NCBI GenBank assembly: GCA_965250225.1
Contig: CBDFNQ010000031.1
Coordinates: forward strand, 1 to 64,000
DNA from: CBDEUK01 sp965250225
Lineage (GTDB): Bacteria; Pseudomonadota; Gammaproteobacteria; Eutrophobiales; Eutrophobiaceae
Length of the DNA stretch: 64,000 nt
Direction: 5' to 3'
The position numbers and the translations under genes are program-made. How positions within the stretch are numbered: position 1 is the stretch's first letter; each line of letters starts with the position of its first letter. Of the stretch, positions 1 through 8,139 are shown piece by piece. The notes under the pieces were generated by a model. It did not search any database. It saw nothing but the letters and a program-made list of their open reading frames with translations, and had not been told where the DNA came from.

Positions 1-268
1 TATTCGTGAACGTGGTGATTCCACTACGACTATTGCAAATATTCTGGAGAATTGGCGCGACACGCCAACTGAAAAAGCACTCATGGAACTGGCCAGATCG
101 GAGGAGTTATTAAACCAACCGGAACAGCTTGAAATTGAGTTAAATGGACTGCTTGCTAAAATCATAAAAGATGCTGAAAAGGACGAACGCATAAAGGAAA
201 CCCGCCAACTAAAAAGTGTGAGTGATCTAAAAAAACAACAAGAAACCCGTGAGAAGGATAAAAAATAA
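1..268 (+). CDS. dnaG: DNA primase DnaG, C-terminal end (partial)
   Basis: The frame is open from base 2 of the window, so this is the 3-prime end of a longer gene cut by the window edge. The visible 88 residues are highly charged and helical, ending in a lysine-rich tail, as in the DnaB-helicase-binding C-terminal domain of primase. The identification rests mainly on this helical tail and on position directly before rpoD, the classical dnaG-rpoD macromolecular synthesis operon order. The first internal ATG (83) is not a real start. Catalytic domains lie outside the window. Confidence 0.8.
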   Translation, partial: IRERGDSTTTIANILENWRDTPTEKALMELARSEELLNQPEQLEIELNGLLAKIIKDAEKDERIKETRQLKSVSDLKKQQETREKDKK

Positions 269-299
269 CACAAACAGTTATGGCGATAAATTGACAGAT

Positions 300-309
300 A
301 TGCTATAAT
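300..309 (+). promoter_or_regulatory. Possible extended -10 promoter upstream of rpoD
   Basis: A perfect TATAAT (304-309) is preceded by TG one base upstream (TGCTATAAT), an extended -10 element. A TTGACA at 291-296 is only 7 bases away, too close to act as its -35. This could give rpoD its own transcript inside the dnaG-rpoD operon. Only motif inspection supports it. Confidence 0.4.
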
Positions 310-433
310 GGGCGGTTCGCTTTGGTCAAAATATTCTGCAGAAAATCAATAACATAGCAGTGATTTACAGACTATATTTATAGCATAATTATTTAACACA
401 TACACATGCAATTTTCACACCAGTAAGAAACCT

Positions 434-2251
434 ATGGAACAAACTGAACAAACTACTAAGGTCGATAAACAATCACAGTTAAAGCTGCTCATCACCAAAG
501 GGAAGGAGCAGGGTTATCTAACCTATCATGAAGTAAATGATCACTTGCCCGATGATATTGTTGACCCGGAACAAATCGAAGATATCGTTAACATGATCAA
601 CGACATGGGCATTACTGTCCATGAGTCACCTCCCGAACGCGACATCATCATGACCGACAGTACTGATGCGCCTGATGAGGACGCTGCTGCTGAGGCTGCA
701 GCTGCATTGGCCAGTGTTGAGAATGAATTTGGCAGGACAACCGATCCTGTCCGCATGTATATGCGTGAAATGGGTACAGTCGATCTTCTGACCCGTAAAG
801 GCGAAATACAGATCGCCAAACGTATTGAAGATGGCTTGAACCAGGTTTTGGCCGCCCTGGCCTGTTACCCTGGAACCATCAGTTTTTTACTGCAGGCACA
901 CGAGCAGGTTGAAAAGGAACTGCTTAAACTTAGTGACATCGTTATTGGGATAAATGATTTCGAAGATGAATACCCTGATGAAGGTAGACCGCCACCGGTG
1001 GTGGTTAAAAGTGAAGACGATGAAGAAGAAGAGGTCGTTACTTTAGATCCAGAAGAAGTTCGCGTACGAATCAAGGCGATCAACAAGCTTCACGCCAAGG
1101 TAATAAAATATGCCAAGCGTTATGGTCGGGGAGATAAAAAAACTGCAAAAGCTCAGCTTGAACTGTGTGAAAAATTTCTTGAACTACGTTTAACACCAAA
1201 GCTGGTTGTACAGTTAACGGAAAATGCCCGTTTTATTATTGAATCGATTCGTTTAGCGGAAAGAACCATTATGGGTCTTTGCGTTAAACAGGCGAAGATG
1301 CCACGCAAAGAATTTATCCAACGCTTTCCTGGTAATGAGGTGAACACGGAGTGGGTTGCTGAGCTTATTGTCAGCGGTGAAACATCACCGGAAAAACTGA
1401 AAGAAATTGAACCTGAAATTGTAAAGATTCAACATAAACTTTCAGCACTTTTTATTGATGCCAATTTAAACATTACAGAGTTTAAAGAAATAAACCGCAG
1501 GGTTTCTATTGGTGAGGCCAAAGCACGTCGTGCGAAAAAGGAAATGGTCGAGGCTAATTTGCGTTTAGTGATTTCAATTGCAAAAAAATACACGAACCGA
1601 GGTTTGCTGTTCCTTGATTTAATCCAGGAAGGCAATATTGGTTTGATGAAGGCTGTTGATAAATTTGAGTATCGTAGAGGTTATAAATTTTCTACTTATG
1701 CCACCTGGTGGATACGTCAGGCGATTACTCGTTCTATTGCAGATCAAGCTCGTACCATTCGAATTCCGGTGCATATGATTGAAACGATCAATAAACTCAA
1801 TCGTATCTCTCGTCAAATTCTGCAGGAGATGGGACGTGAACCGACTCCAGAAGAGTTAGCAGAAAAAATGGAAATGCCCGAAGACAAGGTTCGTAAAGTA
1901 TTAAAGATTGCCAAGGAACCTATTTCCATGGAAACGCCGATTGGTGATGATGAAGATTCGCATTTGGGCGATTTTATTGAAGACCAAAACATCGAGGCAC
2001 CGGTTGATTTTGCTGGTTTTGAAGGACTGCGTCGTTCAACTCGTGATGCACTTGAAGGACTGACGCCAAGAGAGGCAAAAGTTCTGCGCATGCGTTTTGG
2101 TATCGATATGAATACTGATCATACTCTTGAAGAGGTTGGCAAACAGTTTGACGTTACACGTGAGCGTATTCGTCAGATCGAAGCCAAGGCATTACGCAAG
2201 TTGCGACATCCTTCCCGTTCGGAACAGCTAAAGACATTCCTCGACCAATAA
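434..2251 (+). CDS. rpoD: RNA polymerase sigma factor RpoD (sigma-70)
   Basis: Housekeeping sigma factor of 605 residues, the usual gammaproteobacterial length. Region 1.1 occupies about residues 1-80. Region 1.2 follows near 98-130 (DPVRMYMREMG). The acidic non-conserved insert runs from about 130 to 370. Regions 2.1-2.4 lie near 375-445, with the core-binding and -10 recognition motif (FSTYATWWIRQAI). Region 3 is near 450-530, and region 4 with the -35 recognition helix (VTRERIRQIEAKALRKLR) is at the C-terminus. It follows dnaG by 165 bases. All key DNA-contacting segments look intact, so it should serve general promoters. Confidence 0.98.
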   Translation: MEQTEQTTKVDKQSQLKLLITKGKEQGYLTYHEVNDHLPDDIVDPEQIEDIVNMINDMGITVHESPPERDIIMTDSTDAPDEDAAAEAAAALASVENEFGRTTDPVRMYMREMGTVDLLTRKGEIQIAKRIEDGLNQVLAALACYPGTISFLLQAHEQVEKELLKLSDIVIGINDFEDEYPDEGRPPPVVVKSEDDEEEEVVTLDPEEVRVRIKAINKLHAKVIKYAKRYGRGDKKTAKAQLELCEKFLELRLTPKLVVQLTENARFIIESIRLAERTIMGLCVKQAKMPRKEFIQRFPGNEVNTEWVAELIVSGETSPEKLKEIEPEIVKIQHKLSALFIDANLNITEFKEINRRVSIGEAKARRAKKEMVEANLRLVISIAKKYTNRGLLFLDLIQEGNIGLMKAVDKFEYRRGYKFSTYATWWIRQAITRSIADQARTIRIPVHMIETINKLNRISRQILQEMGREPTPEELAEKMEMPEDKVRKVLKIAKEPISMETPIGDDEDSHLGDFIEDQNIEAPVDFAGFEGLRRSTRDALEGLTPREAKVLRMRFGIDMNTDHTLEEVGKQFDVTRERIRQIEAKALRKLRHPSRSEQLKTFLDQ

Positions 2252-2260
2252 TTATATATC

Positions 2261-2337
2261 GGGCCCTTAGCTCAGTTGGTTAGAGCAGTGGACTCATAAT
2301 CCATTGGTCGAAGGTTCGAGTCCTTCAGGGCCCACCA
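2261..2337 (+). tRNA. tRNA-Ile2 (anticodon CAU, lysidine-modified)
   Basis: A 77-base cloverleaf with encoded CCA end. The acceptor stem GGGCCCT pairs with AGGGCCC, the D arm contains AGCTCAGTTGGTTAGAGC, and the T arm contains GGTTCGAGTCC. The anticodon CAU is at 2295-2297. Overall sequence matches the pattern of the minor isoleucine tRNA (E. coli ileX type, GGCCCCTTAGCTCAG...), rather than initiator or elongator Met-tRNA; CAU would be converted to lysidine-AU by TilS to read AUA. It starts 9 bases after the rpoD stop and may be cotranscribed. Confidence 0.93.
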
Positions 2338-2450
2338 ATTAAATCAATAAGTTAGGTGATAATTACGATAGCAAAATCTAAATCACCATGATTTGTTGGC
2401 AGTTAGGCATGTTGAAATACAATGCTGGTGGTGACAGTTGAATCTTAGGC

Positions 2451-2473
2451 TATAAAAAGCCCCGTTAGGGGCT
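2451..2473 (-). terminator. Rho-independent terminator (leftward)
   Basis: On the minus strand, a 6-bp stem AGCCCC/GGGGCT with TAAC loop is followed directly by TTTTATA. This fits termination of the pyrE-hypothetical operon arriving from the right. On the plus strand no U-run follows. Confidence 0.75.
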
Positions 2474-2491
2474 ATGTATCTATTCTGTTTA

Positions 2492-2520
2492 AGTGGTTGA
2501 AATTAAATCACTCTGGCACC
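2492..2520. repeat. REP-like hairpin, degenerate copy
   Basis: Bases 2500-2519 are identical over 20 nt to 23491-23510. The copy forms a 7-bp imperfect hairpin (AGTGGTT / AATCACT, one G-T pair, 7-base loop) followed by CTGGCAC. It lacks the outer left arm present in the 23.5 kb copy. Confidence 0.55.
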
Positions 2521-2700
2521 ATTAATTTATTTATTTCTTACTCCAGCTTTTTCAATGAATATTTTCACCGATTCTGGTTATTAAATCGTTATTCATTAAT
2601 AAAGGCATGGATAAGGGCTGAGAATCAGATCCAACTACGGCTGTTGCAATAAATTAGGTGTCAGGAAACAGCAAAGATACGATGAGGGAAAAACTGAGAA

Positions 2701-3075
2701 TTAGTGCTTCAATTTTTCAAAGGTGGCAGCGAGCATTGATAGTGAAGTTAGTTTTTCATCTGAATTTTCGCAATCTAAAGTGCCGATAACGTTTTTTAAT
2801 GAATCAAGAAGCTCAGTTTCCATAGTAGAATGAGCTGTAGAATTCATTGGTTCTTGGCCCTCAATATAGTTAGAAATGCTAGAGCAAAGATCTCTTATTG
2901 CATATATATGATAAAAATATTGGTTTGGCTCGGAATTGATGTTTTCTTTTATCAAAGGCGAGCACTCACTACAAATATTATTTAGTGAATGATAAGAAAA
3001 GCCGTTATTATTTAAAACACTAAGCAATTGCTGCTTGAGGTTTCTTGCTATTTCTATATTCAATGAGTTTTTCAA
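2701..3075 (-). CDS. Hypothetical protein downstream of pyrE
   Basis: A 124-residue soluble, mostly helical protein of no recognised family; it has four cysteines, two in a CSECSPL segment near residues 35-39. No signal peptide or membrane segment is visible. Its start overlaps the end of pyrE by 56 bases in another frame, which suggests translational coupling in one operon, closed by the terminator at 2451-2473. The large overlap could instead mean a later start; no better ATG is near. Function unknown. Confidence 0.55.
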   Translation of the reverse strand: MKNSLNIEIARNLKQQLLSVLNNNGFSYHSLNNICSECSPLIKENINSEPNQYFYHIYAIRDLCSSISNYIEGQEPMNSTAHSTMETELLDSLKNVIGTLDCENSDEKLTSLSMLAATFEKLKH

Positions 3076-3625
3076 AATCGCTAGCTTTAAAAATTGAGGA
3101 TACGTGTACGTTCTTATATTTATCTCTTATATTTTTCATCCCTTCTGGCTCTTCTCTGTCGACCAGGGTAATAATTCCAACAATGTCGTATCCTTCTTCT
3201 TTAAATTGATCACAAGCGATAATAGTTGAATTGCCAGTAGTCACAACATCATCAACAACGACGATTTTTGTTCCATTTCCCTGTTCGTTTTCTATTTTGT
3301 TTTGCGTGCCATGTGCTTTAGCTTCCTTTCTGACAATAGATCCGTGTTGAACTTTTTTATCTTTCTGAAAGGCTTTTAAAATTACACCAGCAACTATGAA
3401 GTCGGCCCCCATTGTTAAACCACCAATCGCGGAAGGCATTTCTGATAGGCTATCTATTCTTTCCAAAACCAAGTCGGATAGTAAAGAAAGCCCCTCACCT
3501 TCTAGGGTTATTCGTTTACAGTCAAAATAGAAGTCTGATTTCAGCCCGGTGCTTAAAGTAAACTCGCCAGTTTTAAGGCAGCGTTCTTCCACTAGTCCTA
3601 GTAAACGATCTTGTGATTCAGTCAT
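3020..3625 (-). CDS. pyrE: Orotate phosphoribosyltransferase
   Basis: Transfers phosphoribosyl from PRPP to orotate, giving OMP in pyrimidine synthesis (cytosol). The PRPP-binding signature VVVDDVVTTGNS lies near residues 123-134 of the 201-residue form. Upstream are the FTLSTGLKSDFYFDCK segment typical of OPRTases near the N-terminus and the GGLTMGAD loop. The reading frame extends to 3712, but the 29 extra residues match nothing in the family, so I place the start at ATG 3625 (MTESQDRLL). The C-terminal third (DREEPEG, then KYKNVHVSSIFKASDF) is typical. It is distant from rph, unlike the E. coli rph-pyrE arrangement. Confidence 0.85.
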   Translation of the reverse strand: MTESQDRLLGLVEERCLKTGEFTLSTGLKSDFYFDCKRITLEGEGLSLLSDLVLERIDSLSEMPSAIGGLTMGADFIVAGVILKAFQKDKKVQHGSIVRKEAKAHGTQNKIENEQGNGTKIVVVDDVVTTGNSTIIACDQFKEEGYDIVGIITLVDREEPEGMKNIRDKYKNVHVSSIFKASDFEKLIEYRNSKKPQAAIA

Positions 3626-3961
3626 AATAATTTTCTCTGGTTTAATTATAGGCGAAGCCAGCGTAACCACATTGCTCGTTAGCATAAGTTTTTGATATGT
3701 TGCTGCGCACAAAAAAATACGAATGGTACCACAAGAACTTAATTTTTATAGTGCTTTTATTCTTGTTACCTATTAGAGAAGAGAATGCTAGCACTGTCAA
3801 GCCCTCAAGCAAAATACACTATATGTATGTATGAGACAGTTTGTCAGATACATCATATTGAGTCAAGTGAAAATTAAAGGCATTTATACATAATTAATAT
3901 ATATAAATTATATAGTTATAGAGATTATACTGCATAAACAAATGCATACGTAAAATATTAT
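3626..3961. other. Divergent intergenic region
   Basis: Separates leftward pyrE from a rightward gene. AT-rich towards 3880-3960. The only structure seen is the near-palindrome at 3827-3853. Confidence 0.5.
3827..3853. promoter_or_regulatory. Operator-like inverted repeat
   Basis: Two 12-base arms, ATGTATGAGACA and TGTCAGATACAT, are separated by GTT and match at 10 of 12 positions as inverted repeats. The dyad is central between pyrE and the gene at 3962, so it could bind a dimeric regulator acting on either. The regulator is not known. Confidence 0.4.
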
Positions 3962-4384
3962 ATGGGGCTGATTGTCAGGACATTTGCTTTAGGTACTAAG
4001 AATAGAGTTTGTATCCCTAGGCGACCAGCTGACAAGTGGTTTTCCTCTGGCAATATATATTTTGTCCCGCTTTCATATAAGAGGCACATATCTCTTGATG
4101 AAGGAAAATTGGTTAATGCTTGGACAGTAATAAATGCTGATAGTCCTACAGATCGTTGGTTAAACCAGCCAGAACTAGAGTCAGATCTTGTGTATGAGCG
4201 GAAAGCATCCTCGCGAACAAAAGGTGGCTGGGAATTTTATATTCCAAGCGAGTTTAGAAAACTAGCGTGGTTACCGGACATTAATTATTTATTAACATTA
4301 GAAGTTAATGAAGATGAAGAAGAAATAAACTTATGGACACCAGAAGCTTACAATATTCAGCGATACCGAGATGCATCGGTTTAG
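3962..4384 (+). CDS. Hypothetical protein, possibly MraZ/AbrB-like
   Basis: 140 residues, no signal peptide or membrane segment. Two segments resemble the swapped-hairpin unit of SpoVT-AbrB/MraZ proteins: NRVCIPRRPADKWF near residues 14-27 and WEFYIPSEFRKLAWL near 89-103. The second is followed by a strand-rich LLTLEV and INLWTPEAYN ending, like the C-terminal half of MraZ. MraZ is a DNA-binding repressor, but the resemblance here is weak, the gene is not in a dcw cluster, and no mraW/ftsL follows. An inverted repeat lies 110 bases upstream and could be an autoregulatory site. An unknown family remains possible. Confidence 0.4.
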   Translation: MGLIVRTFALGTKNRVCIPRRPADKWFSSGNIYFVPLSYKRHISLDEGKLVNAWTVINADSPTDRWLNQPELESDLVYERKASSRTKGGWEFYIPSEFRKLAWLPDINYLLTLEVNEDEEEINLWTPEAYNIQRYRDASV

Positions 4385-4486
4385 ATATTTAGCTGCATAT
4401 AGACTAAATATTATACAGGTCGTATTCGTGGATAAATGGTGCCGGATTGATTTAATATTTAGATCGAGTCAAAATACTATCTCATC

Positions 4487-4499
4487 CTCCTGAAAGGAG
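4487..4499 (+). promoter_or_regulatory. Hairpin masking the ribosome binding site of the csrA remnant
   Basis: CTCCT (4487-4491) pairs with AGGAG (4495-4499) across a GAA loop. AGGAG is the Shine-Dalgarno sequence for ATG 4507 (7-base spacing), so the site would be partly closed in the mRNA. Confidence 0.4.
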
Positions 4500-4506
4500 T
4501 CAGACC

Positions 4507-4617
4507 ATGTTAATCCTCACACGTTACCAAGACCAATCAATAATAATCGATGATGATATTAAAATCATCAGCGTTGCCCACCAAATCATGAAATTTATTA
4601 GCTTAACTGTGTATTGA
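4507..4617 (+). pseudogene. csrA: csrA/rsmA remnant (N-terminal half)
   Basis: A 36-codon ORF begins MLILTRYQDQSIIIDDDIKI, matching the CsrA N-terminus (MLILTR, then a G/D-E-V-like beta-2 strand). CsrA is an approximately 60-residue RNA-binding dimer that controls translation at GGA motifs. Here the ORF stops after about beta-3, so beta-4, beta-5 and the helix with the critical Arg44 are absent. It has a good AAGGAG ribosome site. Its last 20 bases overlap the end of the convergent oxidoreductase gene. Most likely a decayed extra copy; a truncated regulator that poisons dimers is conceivable. Confidence 0.65.
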
Positions 4618-6034
4618 AATAATCAGCTAATCTGAGCGCCAGTTGGACGATGGTTAAAGTCGGATTGGCATGTCCGCAAGAGGGGAAAACTGAACTTCCT
4701 AGTACATAAACATTTTCGATATCCCAGGACTTAAGGTTGGGATCAACGACACTGGTTTTTGGGTCGACCCCCATTCTGGTTCCTCCCATATGATGATTGC
4801 CAGCTAATTCATCTTCGAATGGGTATTGGCCATCCCATAACCATTCATTAAGTCGGGCAGAGCCAAAACCTGATTTTACAAGAGCCTCAGCAAAAATCTC
4901 TGCAGAGACACGAGCTGTCTTTAAGTCCAAATCACTTTTAGCCCAGTGAAGTATAGTGCGAGGTACACTTAATGAATCCAGTTCTGTATCTAATTTAATA
5001 GCATTTTCATATCTGGGTTCTTGTTCCCAGGCAGCAAATAAAGAACCAACACAAGCAAGTTCCATTTCAAGTTTTTCAGCAAATTCATTGCCATATTCAG
5101 GATTAATACATAATAAATCTTTAACCATGCTTTTGATGGTATTGCCCACGCCTGTAGGTGGGATGACCCTAAGTCCACAATTGAGTATCTCGGCTTGATG
5201 TTTTTTTTGGGGTGAAATTTCAAAAAAAGTTCTGCCGGTGAAAACATCAGCGTCACCCTCAATTAAGAGTTCACCAAGAGTGAAGTGCGGATGTTCCATC
5301 CAGTAACGTCCAATGCTGTCATTATTTCCAATAGCAGTAGTTATATTTTCCGTAGAGATGTATTTTAAAAACCTTCCGTTTTCTATTCCACCCATAGCCA
5401 GAACGGTGTAACTGGCTTTTAAATCTTTTTTATTACCGTCTTGATCTTTTAATGTTAAATAGCGCATTTGATTATTTGTTAATTTAAGATTTACAAGACT
5501 GCTATTGAGAACCAGATCTACATGATTCTGATTGACAAAAAAATCATGATATTTTGGTGAGAAATGTACGGGAGAAAAATCATTTTCATAATTTATTTTT
5601 TGAACATCATTGCTCCATTCGACAGGCCTGGAGTAAAATTCTGGTTGAATTTCAAGAATGTTCGCAGCGCTAACTTCATATCTTGCTAGGTCAGCTTTTT
5701 TTATAGGCCAGGTTGCTTCAATACAGTAGGGTTTTTCCAGGAAATCGAATTCGTCCAATGTCCTGCACCAGCCACCCCAATGATTGGATGAGCCGCCAAA
5801 ATATCTTAGTCGTGAGTATTCCAGGCTGAAATAAACATCACCAATCGTCTTGCCCCTGTAATTGCTTTGAACCTCCTCGGAAAACTCCATTCCTCCGGCC
5901 TCAACAACCAGAGTTTTTATATTTTGATCGAGTGATATCGCAAGGCTAATTCCTGCTGGACCGCTGCCGATAATAACTAAATCGTAATCAAGTGAGGAGC
6001 GTTCAAATAATTCTTCTAATGTATTAAATATCAT
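4598..6034 (-). CDS. GMC-family FAD-dependent oxidoreductase
   Basis: Flavoprotein oxidising alcohol or sugar-type substrates. From ATG 6034 it has 478 residues. The Rossmann motif DYDLVIIGSGPAGISLA is at about residues 17-33. GGSSNHWGGWC near 82-92 matches the GMC flavin-attachment region. The C-terminal block contains NHHMGGTRMG and VLGSSVFPSCGHANPTLT, including the His-Asn catalytic region. An upstream GTG at 6109 would add 25 residues without a clear ribosome site. It converges on the csrA remnant and is divergent from the glycosyltransferase at 6397. Substrate unknown. Confidence 0.85.
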   Translation of the reverse strand: MIFNTLEELFERSSLDYDLVIIGSGPAGISLAISLDQNIKTLVVEAGGMEFSEEVQSNYRGKTIGDVYFSLEYSRLRYFGGSSNHWGGWCRTLDEFDFLEKPYCIEATWPIKKADLARYEVSAANILEIQPEFYSRPVEWSNDVQKINYENDFSPVHFSPKYHDFFVNQNHVDLVLNSSLVNLKLTNNQMRYLTLKDQDGNKKDLKASYTVLAMGGIENGRFLKYISTENITTAIGNNDSIGRYWMEHPHFTLGELLIEGDADVFTGRTFFEISPQKKHQAEILNCGLRVIPPTGVGNTIKSMVKDLLCINPEYGNEFAEKLEMELACVGSLFAAWEQEPRYENAIKLDTELDSLSVPRTILHWAKSDLDLKTARVSAEIFAEALVKSGFGSARLNEWLWDGQYPFEDELAGNHHMGGTRMGVDPKTSVVDPNLKSWDIENVYVLGSSVFPSCGHANPTLTIVQLALRLADYFNTQLS

Positions 6035-6396
6035 TATTATTTCTGAAGTACCATCTGGATTCCGAGTCACGAATAATAATAATTTTGTCGTCCCTGCTGA
6101 TATAGGCACTATTGTTCAGAAATTTTCCAAAGATCAGTAAAGTGGGCAAGGCTAAAAATTTTCTTCTGGTTATCATAACTATATCACTCAAAATGGATAC
6201 ATAATTTATAAATAAAACGAATGTATCGATATATTACAAAATTTAATGGTGGCTGCATAGAGTGATTATGTCTGTTAAAAACGTAATCATTTCAACAGCT
6301 CTGATTGACAGAATATACTGGTCATTTGTATGCCATGTATGATACTTTTTGATGATACTGCTCTCCTGATTATTGTAACCAGTAAATAACACTAAT
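6035..6396. other. Divergent intergenic region
   Basis: AT-rich spacer between the GMC oxidoreductase and the glycosyltransferase. A weak promoter-like pair (TTCAAC 6291-6296, TATACT 6314-6319, 17-base spacer) points to the right. No gene seen. Confidence 0.35.
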
Positions 6397-7632
6397 ATGA
6401 AAATTCTATGGCTTTCGCATTTTATACCGTATCCCCCTAAAGGAGGAGTTCTCCAAAGAGGCTATCATCTAGTAAGACACCTTGCCAGGCATCATGAAGT
6501 TCATCTCCTGGCATTTAATCAAAAAGATTTGATTGGTCCATTATTTGACAGCGTTGAGAAGGGTGTGTCAGAAGCCTATTCACATTTAAACGAATTCTGC
6601 GCTTCCGTCGAATTTGTTGAGCTGCCCATTGATGAGAGTCCTTTCAAAAAGAAAATGGTGGCCTTGTCCAGTCTGGTAAGAAAGGCACCCTACACTATGA
6701 ACTGGTTGAACTCAGAAGAGTATGAAGAAAAATTGATTCATTTACTTCATAATAATGAATTTGATTTCATACATTTTGATACCATCAGTCTTGCCCCTTT
6801 CAAGCAACACTGCGGCAATATTCCGACTTCGCTGGATCATCACAATATAGAATCACACATGCTGATTCGAAGGTCTTCTAAAGAATCAAACTGGTTGAAA
6901 AAGTTATATTTTTATCAAGAAGGTATTCGACTGGAAAAGTTTGAAAAGAAACTATGTTCGGAATTCACTTTTAATTTTACCTGTTCTGATGTGGATACAG
7001 AACGACTGCAAGAAATAGCTGAAAACAGTAGGGTACATACTATACCAAATGGTGTTGATATCGATTATTTCGATCCTGAACCCGCTTTACCTAAAGTTGA
7101 TCGTATTATTTTCGTTGGCACCTTGAGTTGGTATCCTAACATTGAAGCAGTAGAATATATTGCAAAAGAAGTGTGGCCAAAGATTAAACAGGTTTATCCA
7201 GACCTCGGTATTGATATTATTGGAGCAAATCCGCCTCCGGGTATAGTTGCACTATCTAAATCAGATCCGTCTTTCAAGGTTCATGGGATTGTTGATGATA
7301 TTCGACCATACATGAAACAAGCCAAGTGTTATGTTTGTCCAATCAAGGATGGTGGTGGCACCAAGTTAAAAATACTGGATGCGCTATCAATGGGAATGGC
7401 AATCGTTGCAGATGATATTGCATGCGAAGGTATTGAGGTCGAAAATAATAAAAATATTTTGTTTGCTAACACTGCTGAAGAATATGTGAGCGCGATCAGT
7501 TCGCTCCTGGAAAATGATAAGAAGCGGAGTATTCTTGAAAATAATGCTAGACAATTAGCAGAAGATAAATACACGTATGAAAATATTGGAAAAGAATTTT
7601 CAGATTTGTATATTCAATATAAAAATACTTAG
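6397..7632 (+). CDS. Glycosyltransferase family 4
   Basis: 411 residues with a GT-B fold layout. The N-terminal acceptor domain starts ILWLSHFIPYPPKGGVLQRG, a form seen in sugar transferases of the PEP-CTERM/EpsH-associated type (Stp1-like). The C-terminal donor domain has FVGTLSWYPN near 240, then CPIKDGGGTKLKILDALSMG near 310-330 with the nucleotide-sugar binding Lys/Glu region of GT4 enzymes. It should transfer a sugar from a nucleotide donor to a surface glycan, probably at the inner face of the membrane. No other polysaccharide genes adjoin it, so it looks orphaned; donor and acceptor are unknown. Confidence 0.82.
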   Translation: MKILWLSHFIPYPPKGGVLQRGYHLVRHLARHHEVHLLAFNQKDLIGPLFDSVEKGVSEAYSHLNEFCASVEFVELPIDESPFKKKMVALSSLVRKAPYTMNWLNSEEYEEKLIHLLHNNEFDFIHFDTISLAPFKQHCGNIPTSLDHHNIESHMLIRRSSKESNWLKKLYFYQEGIRLEKFEKKLCSEFTFNFTCSDVDTERLQEIAENSRVHTIPNGVDIDYFDPEPALPKVDRIIFVGTLSWYPNIEAVEYIAKEVWPKIKQVYPDLGIDIIGANPPPGIVALSKSDPSFKVHGIVDDIRPYMKQAKCYVCPIKDGGGTKLKILDALSMGMAIVADDIACEGIEVENNKNILFANTAEEYVSAISSLLENDKKRSILENNARQLAEDKYTYENIGKEFSDLYIQYKNT

Positions 7633-7764
7633 AGACAATAAGTTAAAAAAACATTGTGATAAGAATTTATTCAATGTTAATGAGCTGCTTGTTCAAGTCT
7701 TTGGGGGAGTCTGCATCTTCCTTTTTATAGAAAGTTTATTTTAATTCACCAGATTTCATTGAGA

Positions 7765-8124
7765 TTATGTATTTATGTCCGACCAGACTGCAAATTCATT
7801 GCCGTTGGGATCTGTAAAGTGAAACCGTCGCCCACCTGGAAATATAAATGCAGGTTTGATAATTTGACCTCCAGCAACCTCAATTTTTGATTGGGTCTTT
7901 TCTAATTCCTTGCTATAGAAAACAATTAACGCGCTACCATCTTCAGAAGACGAAAATAAATCGGATTTGAAAAAGCCACCATCAATACCTTGATCTGAGA
8001 AAGCAATGTATTCAGGGCCATAATCAACAAAAGACCATCCAAATGCAGCCGTAAAAAATAATTTTGTAGCTTCAAGATCGTTTGCTGGAAATTCCACATA
8101 ATTAATTTTTTCATGGTTATTCAT
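7765..8124 (-). CDS. VOC family protein (glyoxalase/bleomycin-resistance fold)
   Basis: 119 residues. It opens with INYVEFPANDLEATKLFFTAAFGW, the first beta-alpha-beta-beta unit of vicinal-oxygen-chelate proteins. It ends PGGRRFHFTDPNGNEFAVW, with the metal-ligand-like DPNGNEF motif. Such single-domain proteins bind metals or small electrophiles as dimers; the substrate cannot be told from sequence. It lies 15 bases downstream of a small membrane protein gene (8140-8532) on the same strand and is probably cotranscribed with it. Confidence 0.88.
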   Translation of the reverse strand: MNNHEKINYVEFPANDLEATKLFFTAAFGWSFVDYGPEYIAFSDQGIDGGFFKSDLFSSSEDGSALIVFYSKELEKTQSKIEVAGGQIIKPAFIFPGGRRFHFTDPNGNEFAVWSDINT

Positions 8125-8139
8125 TAGTTGACCTCATTA

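Larger units (their letters stand above)
2338..2700. other. Intergenic region between tRNA and a leftward operon
   Basis: No convincing gene is seen. The stretch holds a terminator hairpin for leftward transcripts (2451-2473) and a REP-like hairpin (2492-2520) related to the one at 23476-23510. Confidence 0.6.

Noticed and set aside
291..309. TTGACA and TATAAT as a standard promoter before rpoD
   Set aside because: Spacer is 7 bases, too short; only an extended -10 is proposed.
541..2091. Several minus-strand ORFs inside rpoD
   Set aside because: They are shadows of a conserved gene and show no family features.
2261..2337. Initiator or elongator Met-tRNA because the anticodon is CAU
   Set aside because: Acceptor and arm sequences match the lysidine isoleucine tRNA pattern.
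4618..4650. Full csrA with a frameshift
   Set aside because: Downstream bases belong to the convergent oxidoreductase and show no CsrA C-terminus in any frame I checked.
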